DNA of 38,953 nt from Pseudomonas sichuanensis (GCF_003231305.1 NZ_QKVM01000060.1:1-38953), one strand, 5' to 3'; positions 14,928 to 23,297 are shown, counted from the stretch's first letter. Numbers and translations: made by a program. The notes: generated by a model not told the origin, from the sequence alone.

Positions 14928-15743
14928 TCAGCGCCCTTTTGGCGTCTGCGCCGCATTCGCTTCCAGCCTTTGCCTCCAGCCGGATGCACGCCCGCACCCC
15001 AAAGACTCGGCCTCGCGCAACATCGCCAGCCGCTCGGTCATTGGTGTCTGCTGCCAGATGGCGGGATGAGTGGCCAACAAATAAAGCGCCTCGGCTTTGA
15101 ACTGGTCGTATGAAAACACTTGTCTGGACTTCTCCAGCATCTCGCCCACTGTGAGTGACACCGAGGGCAGGGCCGAAGCAATGTCGGTAGCCGGCCTGAA
15201 ACAATGCACCTCACGCAAAAGCTGCGGATAGAGCGACTGGTGCGGATCATCCCGATGCAAAGCCGCTTTCAACACCTCAAGCAAGGCGACTTGCTCTGCG
15301 CCCATGAAGTCGAAGCTGTCGGAGGCTGGCGCGCAACGGTAGTAATAGGCGACCGCTGCCGCCAGAAACCCTTGCTCTACAGCCTGATGCAAACGCGCAC
15401 AGGAGGCCTGCCTGCGTGCCATGTCGCGCCGGTCCGCAGAGGTTTGCATATTGGACTGCCAGAACAGCGCCAAGGTGTTGCCCGCCTGCGCTGCCAGCTC
15501 GATGTGTGCGCGCGCTTCATCCATCAATTCGCTCATCGGCATCAACTGTTCAGTACTGATGGCTTCGCCGCCGGCCTCGATTTCGGCAAGCGCCTGCAAA
15601 TTCACGTTGGCCTGTTGTACCAAGGCCACGGCACGCTCGAGGTGTTGCTCAGAGGGTGAAAGAGGTTCACGCAGTAACGCGGCGAGCACAAGGCAGACCG
15701 CAACGACCAGGCCTATCAGCGGCAACAGAACCCGAGGCTTCAA
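14928..15743 (-). CDS. Membrane-anchored hypothetical protein, alpha-helical
   Basis: A 271-residue protein I do not recognise. Residues 5-23 (VLLPLIGLVVAVCLVLAAL) form one hydrophobic segment, either an uncleaved signal anchor or a signal peptide; the rest is hydrophilic and rich in Ala, Glu and Gln, with a helical-repeat feel (HIELAAQAGNTLALFW, LHQAVEQGFLAAAVAYYYRC) that recalls Sel1-like repeats without clear matches. Two cysteine-containing loops are visible. The start is TTG at 15743, supported by AAAGGA eight bases upstream; the next Met is far inside. It has its own terminator and sits downstream of trmB in the same direction. Confidence 0.7.
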   Translation of the reverse strand: MKPRVLLPLIGLVVAVCLVLAALLREPLSPSEQHLERAVALVQQANVNLQALAEIEAGGEAISTEQLMPMSELMDEARAHIELAAQAGNTLALFWQSNMQTSADRRDMARRQASCARLHQAVEQGFLAAAVAYYYRCAPASDSFDFMGAEQVALLEVLKAALHRDDPHQSLYPQLLREVHCFRPATDIASALPSVSLTVGEMLEKSRQVFSYDQFKAEALYLLATHPAIWQQTPMTERLAMLREAESLGCGRASGWRQRLEANAAQTPKGR

Positions 15744-15773
15744 GGCGCAATCCTTTACGCAATGTAATGAGGG

Positions 15774-15799
15774 GCCAGAGGCGCACCGGCGCCTCTGGC
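15774..15799 (-). terminator. Perfect hairpin after trmB
   Basis: GCCAGAGGCGC and GCGCCTCTGGC pair perfectly over 11 bases around ACCG, 10 bases past the trmB stop. No T-run follows, so it may be a processing or stability stem as much as a terminator. It separates trmB from the TTG-started gene downstream. Confidence 0.5.
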
Positions 15800-15809
15800 A
15801 GGGGGAGGG

Positions 15810-16532
15810 TCAAGCCAGTTTTTCGAACTTCAGGTCCCACACGCCGTGCCCAAGGCGCTCACCACGACGCTCGAACTTGGTGATTGGGCGCTCTTCGGGG
15901 CGTGGCACGTAGGCGCCATCAGCCGCCTGGTTGCGATAGCCCGGTGCTGCGCTCATCACTTCCAGCATGTATTCGGCATAGGGCTCCCAGTCGGTCGCCA
16001 TGTGGAACACGCCACCGGGCTTCAACTTGCGGCGCACCAGCTCGGCGAACTCCAGCTGGACGATCCGGCGCTTGTGGTGGCGCGCCTTGTGCCAGGGGTC
16101 GGGGAAGAACAGCATCAAGCGGTCGAGGCTGTTATCGGCCACGCAACGGTTGAGCACTTCGATGGCGTCGCAGTCATACACCCGCAGGTTCTTCAGGCCT
16201 TGAGTGAGCACGCCATTGAGCAAAGCGCCGACACCCGGGCGGTGCACTTCGACGCCGATGAAGTCCAGCTCGGGCGAGGCGGCAGCCATCTCCAGCAGCG
16301 AATGGCCCATGCCAAAGCCGATCTCCAGGGTGCGCGGCGCCGAACGGCCGAACACCTGGTCGTAGTCCACCGGGCTGTCAGCCAGCGGCAGGACGAACAG
16401 CGGGCCGCCCTGCTCCAGGCCACGTTGCTGGCCTTCGGTCATGCGCCCGGCGCGCATCACGAAACTCTTGATGCGACGGTGCGGGCGATCTTCGCCGTCG
16501 GCGGTGATCGGCGTTTCTTGCGATTCAGTCAT
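15810..16532 (-). CDS. trmB: tRNA (guanine-N7-)-methyltransferase
   Basis: A 240-residue SAM-dependent enzyme that makes m7G46 in the tRNA variable loop. SAM motif I is LEIGFGMGHSL, followed by IGVEVHRPGVG, the catalytic-site segment FFPDPWHKARHHKRRI, and the C-terminal TKFERRGERLGHGVWDL, all typical of TrmB. Length is normal. It lies nine bases downstream of thiG in the same direction and is probably co-transcribed with thiSG. Confidence 0.97.
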   Translation of the reverse strand: MTESQETPITADGEDRPHRRIKSFVMRAGRMTEGQQRGLEQGGPLFVLPLADSPVDYDQVFGRSAPRTLEIGFGMGHSLLEMAAASPELDFIGVEVHRPGVGALLNGVLTQGLKNLRVYDCDAIEVLNRCVADNSLDRLMLFFPDPWHKARHHKRRIVQLEFAELVRRKLKPGGVFHMATDWEPYAEYMLEVMSAAPGYRNQAADGAYVPRPEERPITKFERRGERLGHGVWDLKFEKLA

Positions 16533-16541
16533 CTGGGGCTC

Positions 16542-17354
16542 TTACTTGATCAGACCATCCAGCGGCGAAGAGGCGCTGGCGTAGAGTTTCTTGGGCATGC
16601 GGCCGGCCAGGTAGGCCATGCGCCCGGCCAGGATGCCGTGCTTCATGGCTTCGGCCATCAACACCGGCTGTTGGGCGTGGGCGATGGCCGAGTTCATCAG
16701 TACCGCTTCGCAACCCATCTCCATGGCGATGGTGGCATCGGAGGCGGTACCCACGCCGGCATCGACCAGCACCGGCACCTTGGATTCCTCGAGGATGATC
16801 TGCAGGTTGTACGGGTTGCAGATGCCAAGGCCCGTACCGATCAGGCCGGCCAGGGGCATCACCGCGATGCAGCCGGCTTCGGCCAGCTGACGGGCGATGA
16901 TCGGGTCGTCGCTGGTGTAGACCATCACGTCGAAATCTTCCTTGACCAGCACTTCGGCGGCCTTGAGGGTTTCGATGACGTTGGGGAACAGGGTTTTCTG
17001 GTCAGCCAGCACTTCCAGCTTGACCAGCGTGCGGGACTCATGGCCTTTGCGACCATCGAGCAGCTCACGGGCCAGGCGGCAGGTGCGCACGGCTTCCACT
17101 GCATCGAAGCAGCCTGCGGTGTTCGGCAGGATGGTGTACTTGTCCGGCGACAGCACGTCGAGCAGGTTCGGCTCGCCTGCATTCTGACCCAGGTTGGTGC
17201 GGCGCACGGCGACGGTGACGATTTCGGCACCCGAGGCCTCGGTGGCCAAACGGGTTTCTTCCATGTCACGGTACTTGCCGGTGCCGACCAGCAGGCGCGA
17301 CTGGAAGGTGCGCCCGGCCAGAATGAAGGGCTTGTCGCTGCGAACGTTGCTCAT
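16542..17354 (-). CDS. thiG: Thiazole synthase ThiG
   Basis: A 270-residue TIM-barrel enzyme that builds the thiamine thiazole ring from deoxyxylulose phosphate, dehydroglycine and ThiS thiocarboxylate. The Schiff-base lysine is Lys112 (LVKLEVL); GTGKY, PNTAGC, PLAGLIGTG and VDAGVGTASDA are conserved phosphate- and substrate-binding stretches. thiS precedes it by about 50 bases, giving a thiS-thiG-trmB order common in Pseudomonas. Confidence 0.98.
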   Translation of the reverse strand: MSNVRSDKPFILAGRTFQSRLLVGTGKYRDMEETRLATEASGAEIVTVAVRRTNLGQNAGEPNLLDVLSPDKYTILPNTAGCFDAVEAVRTCRLARELLDGRKGHESRTLVKLEVLADQKTLFPNVIETLKAAEVLVKEDFDVMVYTSDDPIIARQLAEAGCIAVMPLAGLIGTGLGICNPYNLQIILEESKVPVLVDAGVGTASDATIAMEMGCEAVLMNSAIAHAQQPVLMAEAMKHGILAGRMAYLAGRMPKKLYASASSPLDGLIK

Positions 17355-17406
17355 CGATGTTCCTCAGGAAAGGTTACGGGGCTTACGGGTGAATCGCCGG
17401 GCTTGC

Positions 17407-17607
17407 TCAACCACCGCCGATGGCATGGACCACTTCAACCTGGTCGCCCTCGCTCAGCAGCGTGCTCTCGTGCTGACTGCGCGGCACGATGTCCAGGTTC
17501 AGTTCCACCGCCACCCGGCGGCCGGCCAGCTCGAGCCGGCCGAGCAAGGCCGCGACGCTCTCGCTCGCGGGCAGTTCGTAAGGTTCACCGTTCAGTTGAA
17601 TGCGCAT
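17407..17607 (-). CDS. thiS: Sulfur carrier protein ThiS
   Basis: A 66-residue ubiquitin-like carrier that delivers sulfur for the thiazole ring as a C-terminal thiocarboxylate. It ends in HAIGGG; the terminal Gly-Gly is the adenylation and thiolation site. The start MRIQLNGEP at 17607 gives the normal length, with GGTGG nine bases upstream; an in-frame ATG at 17622 would add five residues. thiF is not in this window, so activation must come from elsewhere. Confidence 0.95.
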   Translation of the reverse strand: MRIQLNGEPYELPASESVAALLGRLELAGRRVAVELNLDIVPRSQHESTLLSEGDQVEVVHAIGGG

Positions 17608-17639
17608 GCGCACGGCCACCATTGTTCGTTGGGGCAGGC

Positions 17640-17669
17640 ATTCTAGCCCCGATCAGCCTTGCAACCCAA
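17640..17669 (-). promoter_or_regulatory. Predicted promoter of thiS-thiG-trmB
   Basis: Minus-strand TTGGGT (-35) and TAGAAT (-10) are 18 bases apart, about 30 bases before the thiS start. The leader is too short to hold a TPP riboswitch. Confidence 0.4.
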
Positions 17670-17709
17670 GGGTGGCGCGCGCCATTAGTCGCGATTGTGG
17701 ACCACTCGG

Positions 17710-18081
17710 TCAGCCCAGGCGCCAGGCGGCCAGGCCCAGGCACAACCAGCCGGCGAGGAAGCACAGGCCACCCAGAGGGGTGATCATGCCGAGCTTGCCC
17801 AGCCCCGTCAGCGTGAGCACGTAGAGGCTGCCGGAAAACAGCACGATACCCAGCGCGAACAATCCGCCGGCCCAACCTACCAAGCGCCCGGGCAGGTGCA
17901 CCGAGAGCACGGCCACGGCGAGGATCGCCAGGGCATGCACCAACTGGTAGGTAACACCGGTGTGAAAGATTGCCAGGTAATCGGCACTGAGGCGGCTCTT
18001 CAGGCCATGGGCGGCAAAGGCGCCGAGCGCGACACCGGTGAACCCGAAGAAGGCGGCGAGCATCAGGAAGCTGCGAAGCAT
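17710..18081 (-). CDS. DUF423 small membrane protein
   Basis: A 123-residue protein with four membrane helices, starting MLRSFLMLAAFFGFTGVALGAFAAHGLK, the hallmark of the DUF423/YgdD family (GAFGAHG-like motif followed by a Y-hydrophobic-HA stretch, here TYQLVHALA). Function unknown. The start at 18081 has GAGGAG eight bases upstream. It is divergent from mtgA, whose start is 64 bases away. Confidence 0.9.
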   Translation of the reverse strand: MLRSFLMLAAFFGFTGVALGAFAAHGLKSRLSADYLAIFHTGVTYQLVHALAILAVAVLSVHLPGRLVGWAGGLFALGIVLFSGSLYVLTLTGLGKLGMITPLGGLCFLAGWLCLGLAAWRLG

Positions 18082-18145
18082 GGGACGACTCCTCGAAAGG
18101 GGTCTGTATAATGGCCCGTTCCAACGGTCCGGCCAAGCCATCACC

Positions 18146-18856
18146 ATGCTGTCATCCTTCCTGCGCCACTTCACCCGCGGCCTGCTCTGGTTCGCTGCCG
18201 CAAGCATTGCCGTGGTGCTGGTACTGCGCTGGGTACCGCCGCCCGGCACGGCGCTGATGGTCGAGCGCAAGGTGGAGTCATGGTTCAGTGGCGAGCCGAT
18301 CGACCTGCAGCGCGACTGGACACCCTGGGAAGAGATCTCGGACGAGCTCAAGGTGGCGGTCATCGCCGGTGAAGACCAGAAGTTCGCCAACCACTGGGGC
18401 TTCGACATCCCGGCCATCCAGGCAGCACTGGCCTACAACGAACGGGGCGGCAAGGTCCGTGGCGCCAGCACCCTGACCCAGCAGGTGGCCAAGAACATGT
18501 TCCTGTGGTCCGGCCGCAGCTGGCTGCGCAAGGGCCTGGAGGCCTGGTTCACGGCACTGATCGAGCTGTTCTGGTCGAAAGAGCGGATTCTCGAGGTGTA
18601 TCTGAACAGCGCCGAGTGGGGCAAGGGCGTGTTCGGCGCCCAGGCGGCGGCGCGTTATCACTTTGGCGTGGATGCCAGCCGCCTGACGCGACAACAGGCC
18701 GCACTGCTCGCTGCCGTGCTGCCGAGCCCGATCAAATGGAGCGCCAGCCGGCCGAGTACCTATGTGGCCAGCCGCGCGGGGTGGATTCGCCGGCAGATGA
18801 GCCAGTTGGGTGGGCCGAGCTACCTGATGCAGCTGGATCCTGCACGCAGGCTGTAA
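18146..18856 (+). CDS. mtgA: Monofunctional peptidoglycan glycosyltransferase
   Basis: A 236-residue family GT51 enzyme that polymerises lipid II into glycan strands without a transpeptidase domain. One membrane anchor (about 10-28) is followed by the GT51 motifs: AGEDQKFANHWGFD with catalytic Glu76, GASTLTQQVAKN, and ERILEVYLN. Length matches known MtgA. A TATAAT box at 18107-18112 lies 34 bases upstream, with no good -35. Downstream lies a REP pair, then a bidirectional terminator. Confidence 0.97.
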   Translation: MLSSFLRHFTRGLLWFAAASIAVVLVLRWVPPPGTALMVERKVESWFSGEPIDLQRDWTPWEEISDELKVAVIAGEDQKFANHWGFDIPAIQAALAYNERGGKVRGASTLTQQVAKNMFLWSGRSWLRKGLEAWFTALIELFWSKERILEVYLNSAEWGKGVFGAQAAARYHFGVDASRLTRQQAALLAAVLPSPIKWSASRPSTYVASRAGWIRRQMSQLGGPSYLMQLDPARRL

Positions 18857-18883
18857 GCTGCGCTCGCAAGGGCATCAAGTAAC

Positions 18884-18970
18884 CTGTGGGAGCGGCTTCA
18901 GCCGCGAAGAAGCCAACGCGGTGGACGGCACCAGCTTCGCTGGTGTTCGCGGCTGAAGCCGCTCCCACAG
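18884..18970. repeat. REP-like inverted pair, family 2
   Basis: Arms of 25 bases at 18884-18908 and 18946-18970 (core GTGGGAGCGGCTTCAGCCGC) are perfect inverted copies. The spacer contains its own hairpin, CACCAGC-TTC-GCTGGTG (18929-18945). The core differs from the family at 2692 and 6569. Confidence 0.85.
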
Positions 18971-18992
18971 GGGCCAGCGATCCATCTCCAAT

Positions 18993-19028
18993 AAAAAACC
19001 GCTGCCTCTTGCGAGAGCAGCGGTTTTT
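18993..19028. terminator. Bidirectional terminator between mtgA and rpoH
   Basis: AAAAACCGCTGC and GCAGCGGTTTTT form the stem, with an inner CTCT-TGCG-AGAG hairpin. T-runs flank both sides, so it can end mtgA on the plus strand and rpoH on the minus strand. Confidence 0.82.
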
Positions 19029-19048
19029 CAATCCAGCCAGGGCGCCGA

Positions 19049-19903
19049 TCAGATGGCGATCAGTGCCTTGACCTTGTTCATTGCGTTCTTCTCCAGCTGG
19101 CGAATACGCTCGGCCGAGACGCTGTACTTGTCCGCCAGCTCATGCAGCGTGGCCTTCTCTTCAGCCAGCCAGCGCTGGTAGAGAATGTCGCGGCTGCGAT
19201 CGTCCAGGCCTTGCAGGGCTTCATGCAGGTTGCTGGTGGAGTTGTCGCTCCAGTCAGCATCCTCCAGCTGCACAGCCGGGTCGTAGCGGTGGTCTTCCAG
19301 GTAGTGCGCGGGCGACTGGAAGGCGCTGTCGTCATCGGCTTCGGCTGCCGGGTCGAAGGCCATGTCCTGGCCGCTCAGGCGGCTTTCCATTTCACGCACT
19401 TCGCGGGGCTCTACGCCCAGGCTTTCAGCCACGCGATGCACTTCGTCATTGTTCAGCCAGGCCAGGCGTTTCTTCTGGCTGCGCAGGTTGAAGAACAGCT
19501 TGCGCTGAGCCTTGGTGGTGGCCACCTTGACGATGCGCCAGTTGCGCAGGATGAACTCGTGGATCTCGGCCTTGATCCAGTGCACCGCGAAGGACACCAG
19601 ACGTACGCCCATTTCCGGGTTGAAACGTTTTACCGCCTTCATCAGGCCGACGTTGCCTTCCTGGATCAGGTCGGCCTGGGCCAGACCATAGCCAGCATAG
19701 CTACGGGCGATATGGACGACGAAACGCAGGTGGGCCATCACCATTTGCCGGGCGGCCTCGACATCCTGTTCGTAATAGAGACGCTCGCCCAGATCACGCT
19801 CCTGCTCGACCGTCAGCAGCGGGATGCTGTTGACCGTGTGCACGTAGGCTTCCAGGTTTGCACCGGGTACCAGGGCATAGGCAGGTTGCAACGATGTGGT
19901 CAT
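19049..19903 (-). CDS. rpoH: Heat-shock sigma factor RpoH (sigma-32)
   Basis: A 284-residue group 3-type sigma-70 family factor. Region 2 is DLIQEGNVGLMKAVKRFNPEMGVRLVSFAVHWIKAEIHEFI; the QRKLFFNLR stretch is the RpoH box, specific to sigma-32; region 4 ends with ...SAERIRQLEKNAMNKVK. It directs transcription of chaperone and protease genes. CGGAGG lies before the ATG. A sigma-E/AlgU-type promoter is visible about 50 bases upstream, and the gene is separated by about 110 bases from ftsX, the usual neighbour. Confidence 0.98.
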   Translation of the reverse strand: MTTSLQPAYALVPGANLEAYVHTVNSIPLLTVEQERDLGERLYYEQDVEAARQMVMAHLRFVVHIARSYAGYGLAQADLIQEGNVGLMKAVKRFNPEMGVRLVSFAVHWIKAEIHEFILRNWRIVKVATTKAQRKLFFNLRSQKKRLAWLNNDEVHRVAESLGVEPREVREMESRLSGQDMAFDPAAEADDDSAFQSPAHYLEDHRYDPAVQLEDADWSDNSTSNLHEALQGLDDRSRDILYQRWLAEEKATLHELADKYSVSAERIRQLEKNAMNKVKALIAI

Positions 19904-19950
19904 TCAAGTACCTCCGACTTACAGACTCGTGCCTTGTGGGCACTGCCAGC

Positions 19951-19978
19951 ATAGACCCGGAACCGCGAGACAAGTTCC
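19951..19978 (-). promoter_or_regulatory. Predicted sigma-E/AlgU promoter of rpoH
   Basis: On the minus strand GGAACTT is followed, counting from GAACTT, by 16 bases and TCTAT, close to the consensus GAACTT-N16/17-TCTGA. It would give a leader of about 40 bases. rpoH is a known sigma-E target in enteric bacteria and AlgU target in P. aeruginosa, which supports the call; it has not been tested here. Confidence 0.65.
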
Positions 19979-20012
19979 TGGATGAAAAAAAGTCAATGCT
20001 GGCGATAAACCA

Positions 20013-21041
20013 TTATCGTGGTGCCAGCTCGTTCAGATGCCGAGCCACCGCGATCCATGCACCGATATACCCCAACAGCACCGCGCCGATCAAGAGGGAA
20101 AGACCATCGGCGGCCGGCACCCCGCCCAGGGCGAAATCGCTGCCATACAGGCCGGAAAGCCCGACGACCGCGTCGTTGAGCCAGTTCAGGCCGAACGCCA
20201 GGATCCCCCAGGCCAACACCCCGGCACCCAGGCCATACAGCGCCCCCATATAGAGGAAAGGCCGGCGCACGTAGCTGTCGGTGCCGCCCACCAGCTTGAT
20301 CACTTCGATCTCGACGCGGCGGTTCTCGATATGTAGACGAATTGTGTTACCGATTACTAACAGCAAGGCAGAAATAAGCATCACCGCGAGGCCGAAGACA
20401 AAGCGATCACCCAGCTTGAGGATCGCCGCCAGGCGTTCGACCCAGACCAGGTCCAGCTGTGCCGCTTCCACCCGTGGCAGTTCCGCCAGGCGCTGGCGCA
20501 GCGCTTCCAGGGCCGGTTTGTCGACTTCGCTCGGGGTCACTACCACCACGCCGGGCAGCGGGTTGTCCGGCAGCTCGCGCAAGGCCTCGCCCAGGCCAGA
20601 CTGTTGCTGGAACTCTTCCAGCGCCTGCTCACGGCTGACGTACTGGGCCTCGGCAACGCCCGGCATGCCCTTGATCTCGTCACGCAATGCTTCGCCATCG
20701 CGGCTGCTGGCGTCGAGCTTGAGGTACAGCGAAATCTGCGCCGCGCGCTGCCACGAACCGCCGAGCTTCTCGACGTTCTTGAGCAGCAGCGACAGGCCCA
20801 TGGGCATGCTCAGCGCCACGGCCATCACCAGGCAGGTGAAGAAGCTGCCGATCGGCTGCTTGGCCAGGCGGCGCAGGCTGTCGGCCAGGCTGGCACGGTG
20901 GCTTTCCAGCCAGGCGTGCAGCAAGGTGCTGAAGTCCGGGCCATCGTCGTCGTGGTCACCGCGCTTTTTCTTCGCAGGTGTCGGGTCGGCGGGCTTGGGC
21001 GCGACCCGCTCGGAAACCTTTGGTGTACGTGTAGTGCTCAT
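20013..21041 (-). CDS. ftsX: Cell division protein FtsX
   Basis: A 342-residue permease-like partner of FtsE. A hydrophilic, charged N-terminal extension of about 60 residues (KKKRGDHDDDGPD) precedes four membrane helices, with a large periplasmic loop after the first (about 95-205) that in this family activates amidases through EnvC-type partners. The C-terminal helices include LGYIGAWIAVARHLNEL. Its ATG overlaps the ftsE stop (ATGA), so ftsY-ftsE-ftsX are translated as an operon. Confidence 0.96.
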   Translation of the reverse strand: MSTTRTPKVSERVAPKPADPTPAKKKRGDHDDDGPDFSTLLHAWLESHRASLADSLRRLAKQPIGSFFTCLVMAVALSMPMGLSLLLKNVEKLGGSWQRAAQISLYLKLDASSRDGEALRDEIKGMPGVAEAQYVSREQALEEFQQQSGLGEALRELPDNPLPGVVVVTPSEVDKPALEALRQRLAELPRVEAAQLDLVWVERLAAILKLGDRFVFGLAVMLISALLLVIGNTIRLHIENRRVEIEVIKLVGGTDSYVRRPFLYMGALYGLGAGVLAWGILAFGLNWLNDAVVGLSGLYGSDFALGGVPAADGLSLLIGAVLLGYIGAWIAVARHLNELAPR

Positions 21042-21709
21042 TGCCCGGCCTCCCCATCGCCGATCAAGCGGCCGCGTTGCAGCGTCAGCATGCGGTGGCG
21101 CATGCGCGCGATCAGCGCCAGGTCATGGCTGGCGATCAATACGGTGGTGCCCAGGCGGTTGATGTCTTCGAACACGCCCATGATCTCGGCGGCCAGGCGC
21201 GGGTCGAGGTTACCGGTGGGCTCGTCCGCCAGCAGCAAGGCCGGCTGGTGGACGATCGCGCGGGCGATGCCGACGCGCTGTTGCTGGCCGGTGGACAGGT
21301 CGGCCGGGAACAGCTCGCCCTTGTCGCTCAACGACACGCGCTCCAGCGCCGAGTCGACGCGCTTGGCGATCTCGGCCTTGGACAGCCCGAGGATCTGCAG
21401 CGGCAGGGCGATGTTGTTGAACACGGTGCGGTCGAACAGCAACTGGTGGTTCTGGAACACCACGCCGATCTGCCGACGCAGGAACGGGATCTGCGCATTG
21501 CTGATCTGCCCCAGGTCCTGCCCCGCCAGCAGCAGCTTGCCGCTGGTCGGGCGTTCCATGGCCAACAACAGGCGCAACAAGGTGCTCTTGCCGGCACCGG
21601 AGTGGCCGGTGACGAACAGGAACTCGCCACGCCGCGCCCGGAAGCTCAGCTCATGCAGGCCGACGTGGCCGTTGGGGTAGCGTTTGGCGACCTGTTCGAA
21701 TCGGATCAT
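21038..21709 (-). CDS. ftsE: Cell division ATP-binding protein FtsE
   Basis: A 223-residue ABC ATPase with Walker A GHSGAGKS (35-42), Q-loop region, signature LSTGQQQRVGIARAI, Walker B LLLADEPTGNLD and the switch His (ASHD). With FtsX it controls peptidoglycan hydrolysis at the septum. The starts and stops overlap both neighbours by four bases. Confidence 0.98.
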   Translation of the reverse strand: MIRFEQVAKRYPNGHVGLHELSFRARRGEFLFVTGHSGAGKSTLLRLLLAMERPTSGKLLLAGQDLGQISNAQIPFLRRQIGVVFQNHQLLFDRTVFNNIALPLQILGLSKAEIAKRVDSALERVSLSDKGELFPADLSTGQQQRVGIARAIVHQPALLLADEPTGNLDPRLAAEIMGVFEDINRLGTTVLIASHDLALIARMRHRMLTLQRGRLIGDGEAGQ

Positions 21710-23274
21710 GCAGGTTCCCGCTCGGCAAACAGTGCCTTGACGAAAGGTTCGGCCTCGAAGGTGCGCAGGTCATCGATACCCTCGCCCACACCAATGAAGC
21801 GGATCGGAATGTTGAACTGCTTGGCCAGGGCGAAGATCACCCCACCCTTGGCGGTACCGTCCAGCTTGGTCAGGGCCAGGCCGGTCAGCTCCACGCTCTG
21901 GTTGAAGTACTTGGCCTGGCTGATGGCGTTCTGCCCGGTACCGGCGTCGAGCACCAGCAGCACCTCGTGGGGCGCCTCGGCGTCGAGCTTGCCGATCACC
22001 CGACGGACCTTCTTCAGCTCTTCCATCAGGTTGTCCTTGGTGTGCAGGCGCCCGGCGGTGTCGGCGATCAGCACATCGACGTTGCGCGCCTTGGCGGCCT
22101 GCACGGCGTCGAAGATCACCGAAGCCGAGTCGGCGCCGGTGTGCTGGGCGATCACCGGGATCTGGTTGCGCTCACCCCACACCTGCAACTGCTCCACGGC
22201 GGCGGCGCGGAAGGTGTCGCCGGCGGCGAGCATGACCTTCTTGCCTTCGAGCTGCAGCTTTTTCGCCAGCTTGCCGATGGTGGTGGTCTTGCCGGCGCCG
22301 TTCACGCCGACCACCAGGATCACGTAGGGCTTGTTCTGCGCCTCGATCTTCAGCGGCTGCTCGACCGGGCGCAGCAGCGCGGCCAGTTCTTCCTGCAGCG
22401 ACTTGTACAGCGCGTCGGCGTCGGCCAGCTGCTTGCGGGCGACTTTCTGGGTGAGGTTCTGGACGATGGCCGAGGTGGCCTCGACGCCGACGTCGGCGGT
22501 CAGCAGGCGGGTTTCGATTTCGTCGAGCAGGTCGTCATCGATGACCTTCTTGCCCATGAACAGGCTGGCCATGCCCTCGCCAATGCTGGCGCTGGTCTTC
22601 GACAGGCCCTGCTTGAGACGGGCGAAGAAACCGGGCTTGGACGGTTCGGCGACAGCCGGAGCAACCGGCTCGGGTTCGACCGGGGCCGGCGCGATGACCG
22701 GTTTGGCTTCGACAACCGGCGCTGGGGCCGGCGCAGCAGTGGCAGCCGGCTCAACGAGCGGGCGAGCGGGAATGGCAGGCGGCGCCTTGGGCTCCAGGTC
22801 CTCAACCAGCGCCACCGGTTCTTCGGCGACAGGCAGTACCAGGTTGCTGACCGGGGCCGCAGGCACTTCGACCGGTGCTGGCTCTACAGGCGCGGCAACC
22901 ACAGGCGGAACAACCACGGGGGCGGCGGCAGGCGCATATTGCGGCGTGGCGACTACCGGCTCGGGCTGCGGTGCGGCGACCACTGGCTCGGGCACCGAGG
23001 CTGGCTGCGGTGGGTTGACCACTGGTTCAGGCACAGCCTGAGGCGCGGCAACCACCGGCGCCGGCACAGGCTCGACCACTGCGGGCTCGGGCACCGCCGT
23101 CGGCAGCGGCTCGGCAGCAGGCACCTGCAGTGCGGCCGGCTCTGCGGCCTGCGGTTCTGGGGTTTGCGGCTGTTCGGCGACAGGTTGTTCCGGCTTCTTG
23201 CGGAACCAGCTGAACAGGCCTTTCTTCTCGCCAGCCGCAGCCGGCGCTTTTTTGTCGTCGTTGGAACCAAACAT
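21706..23274 (-). CDS. ftsY: Signal recognition particle receptor FtsY
   Basis: A 522-residue SRP-family GTPase that docks ribosome-nascent-chain complexes to the membrane. A basic N-terminal membrane-targeting stretch (KKGLFSWFRKKPE) is followed by about 180 residues very rich in Pro, Ala, Val and Glu, then the NG domain. The P-loop is GVNGAGKTT from Gly323; DTAGR and TKLDGTAKGG are G3 and G4/G5. The acidic low-complexity region is longer than in many FtsY proteins. The upstream leader contains a perfect 10-bp hairpin at 23298-23321, and the gene is divergent from the M16 pair. Confidence 0.97.
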   Translation of the reverse strand: MFGSNDDKKAPAAAGEKKGLFSWFRKKPEQPVAEQPQTPEPQAAEPAALQVPAAEPLPTAVPEPAVVEPVPAPVVAAPQAVPEPVVNPPQPASVPEPVVAAPQPEPVVATPQYAPAAAPVVVPPVVAAPVEPAPVEVPAAPVSNLVLPVAEEPVALVEDLEPKAPPAIPARPLVEPAATAAPAPAPVVEAKPVIAPAPVEPEPVAPAVAEPSKPGFFARLKQGLSKTSASIGEGMASLFMGKKVIDDDLLDEIETRLLTADVGVEATSAIVQNLTQKVARKQLADADALYKSLQEELAALLRPVEQPLKIEAQNKPYVILVVGVNGAGKTTTIGKLAKKLQLEGKKVMLAAGDTFRAAAVEQLQVWGERNQIPVIAQHTGADSASVIFDAVQAAKARNVDVLIADTAGRLHTKDNLMEELKKVRRVIGKLDAEAPHEVLLVLDAGTGQNAISQAKYFNQSVELTGLALTKLDGTAKGGVIFALAKQFNIPIRFIGVGEGIDDLRTFEAEPFVKALFAEREPA

Positions 23275-23297
23275 GGAAGACGGCTATCTCAGGGTAG

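Noticed and set aside
14753..14989. 78-codon minus-strand frame running out of the 14928 gene region
   Set aside because: Out of frame with the better-supported gene, crosses the bidirectional terminator and has no ribosome site.
17607..17700. TPP riboswitch upstream of thiS
   Set aside because: The leader between the predicted promoter and thiS is only a few dozen bases and shows none of the conserved THI-box pattern.
15846..17783. Long plus-strand open frame opposite trmB, thiG and thiS (645 codons)
   Set aside because: It crosses three well-supported genes on the other strand and contains no recognisable domain.
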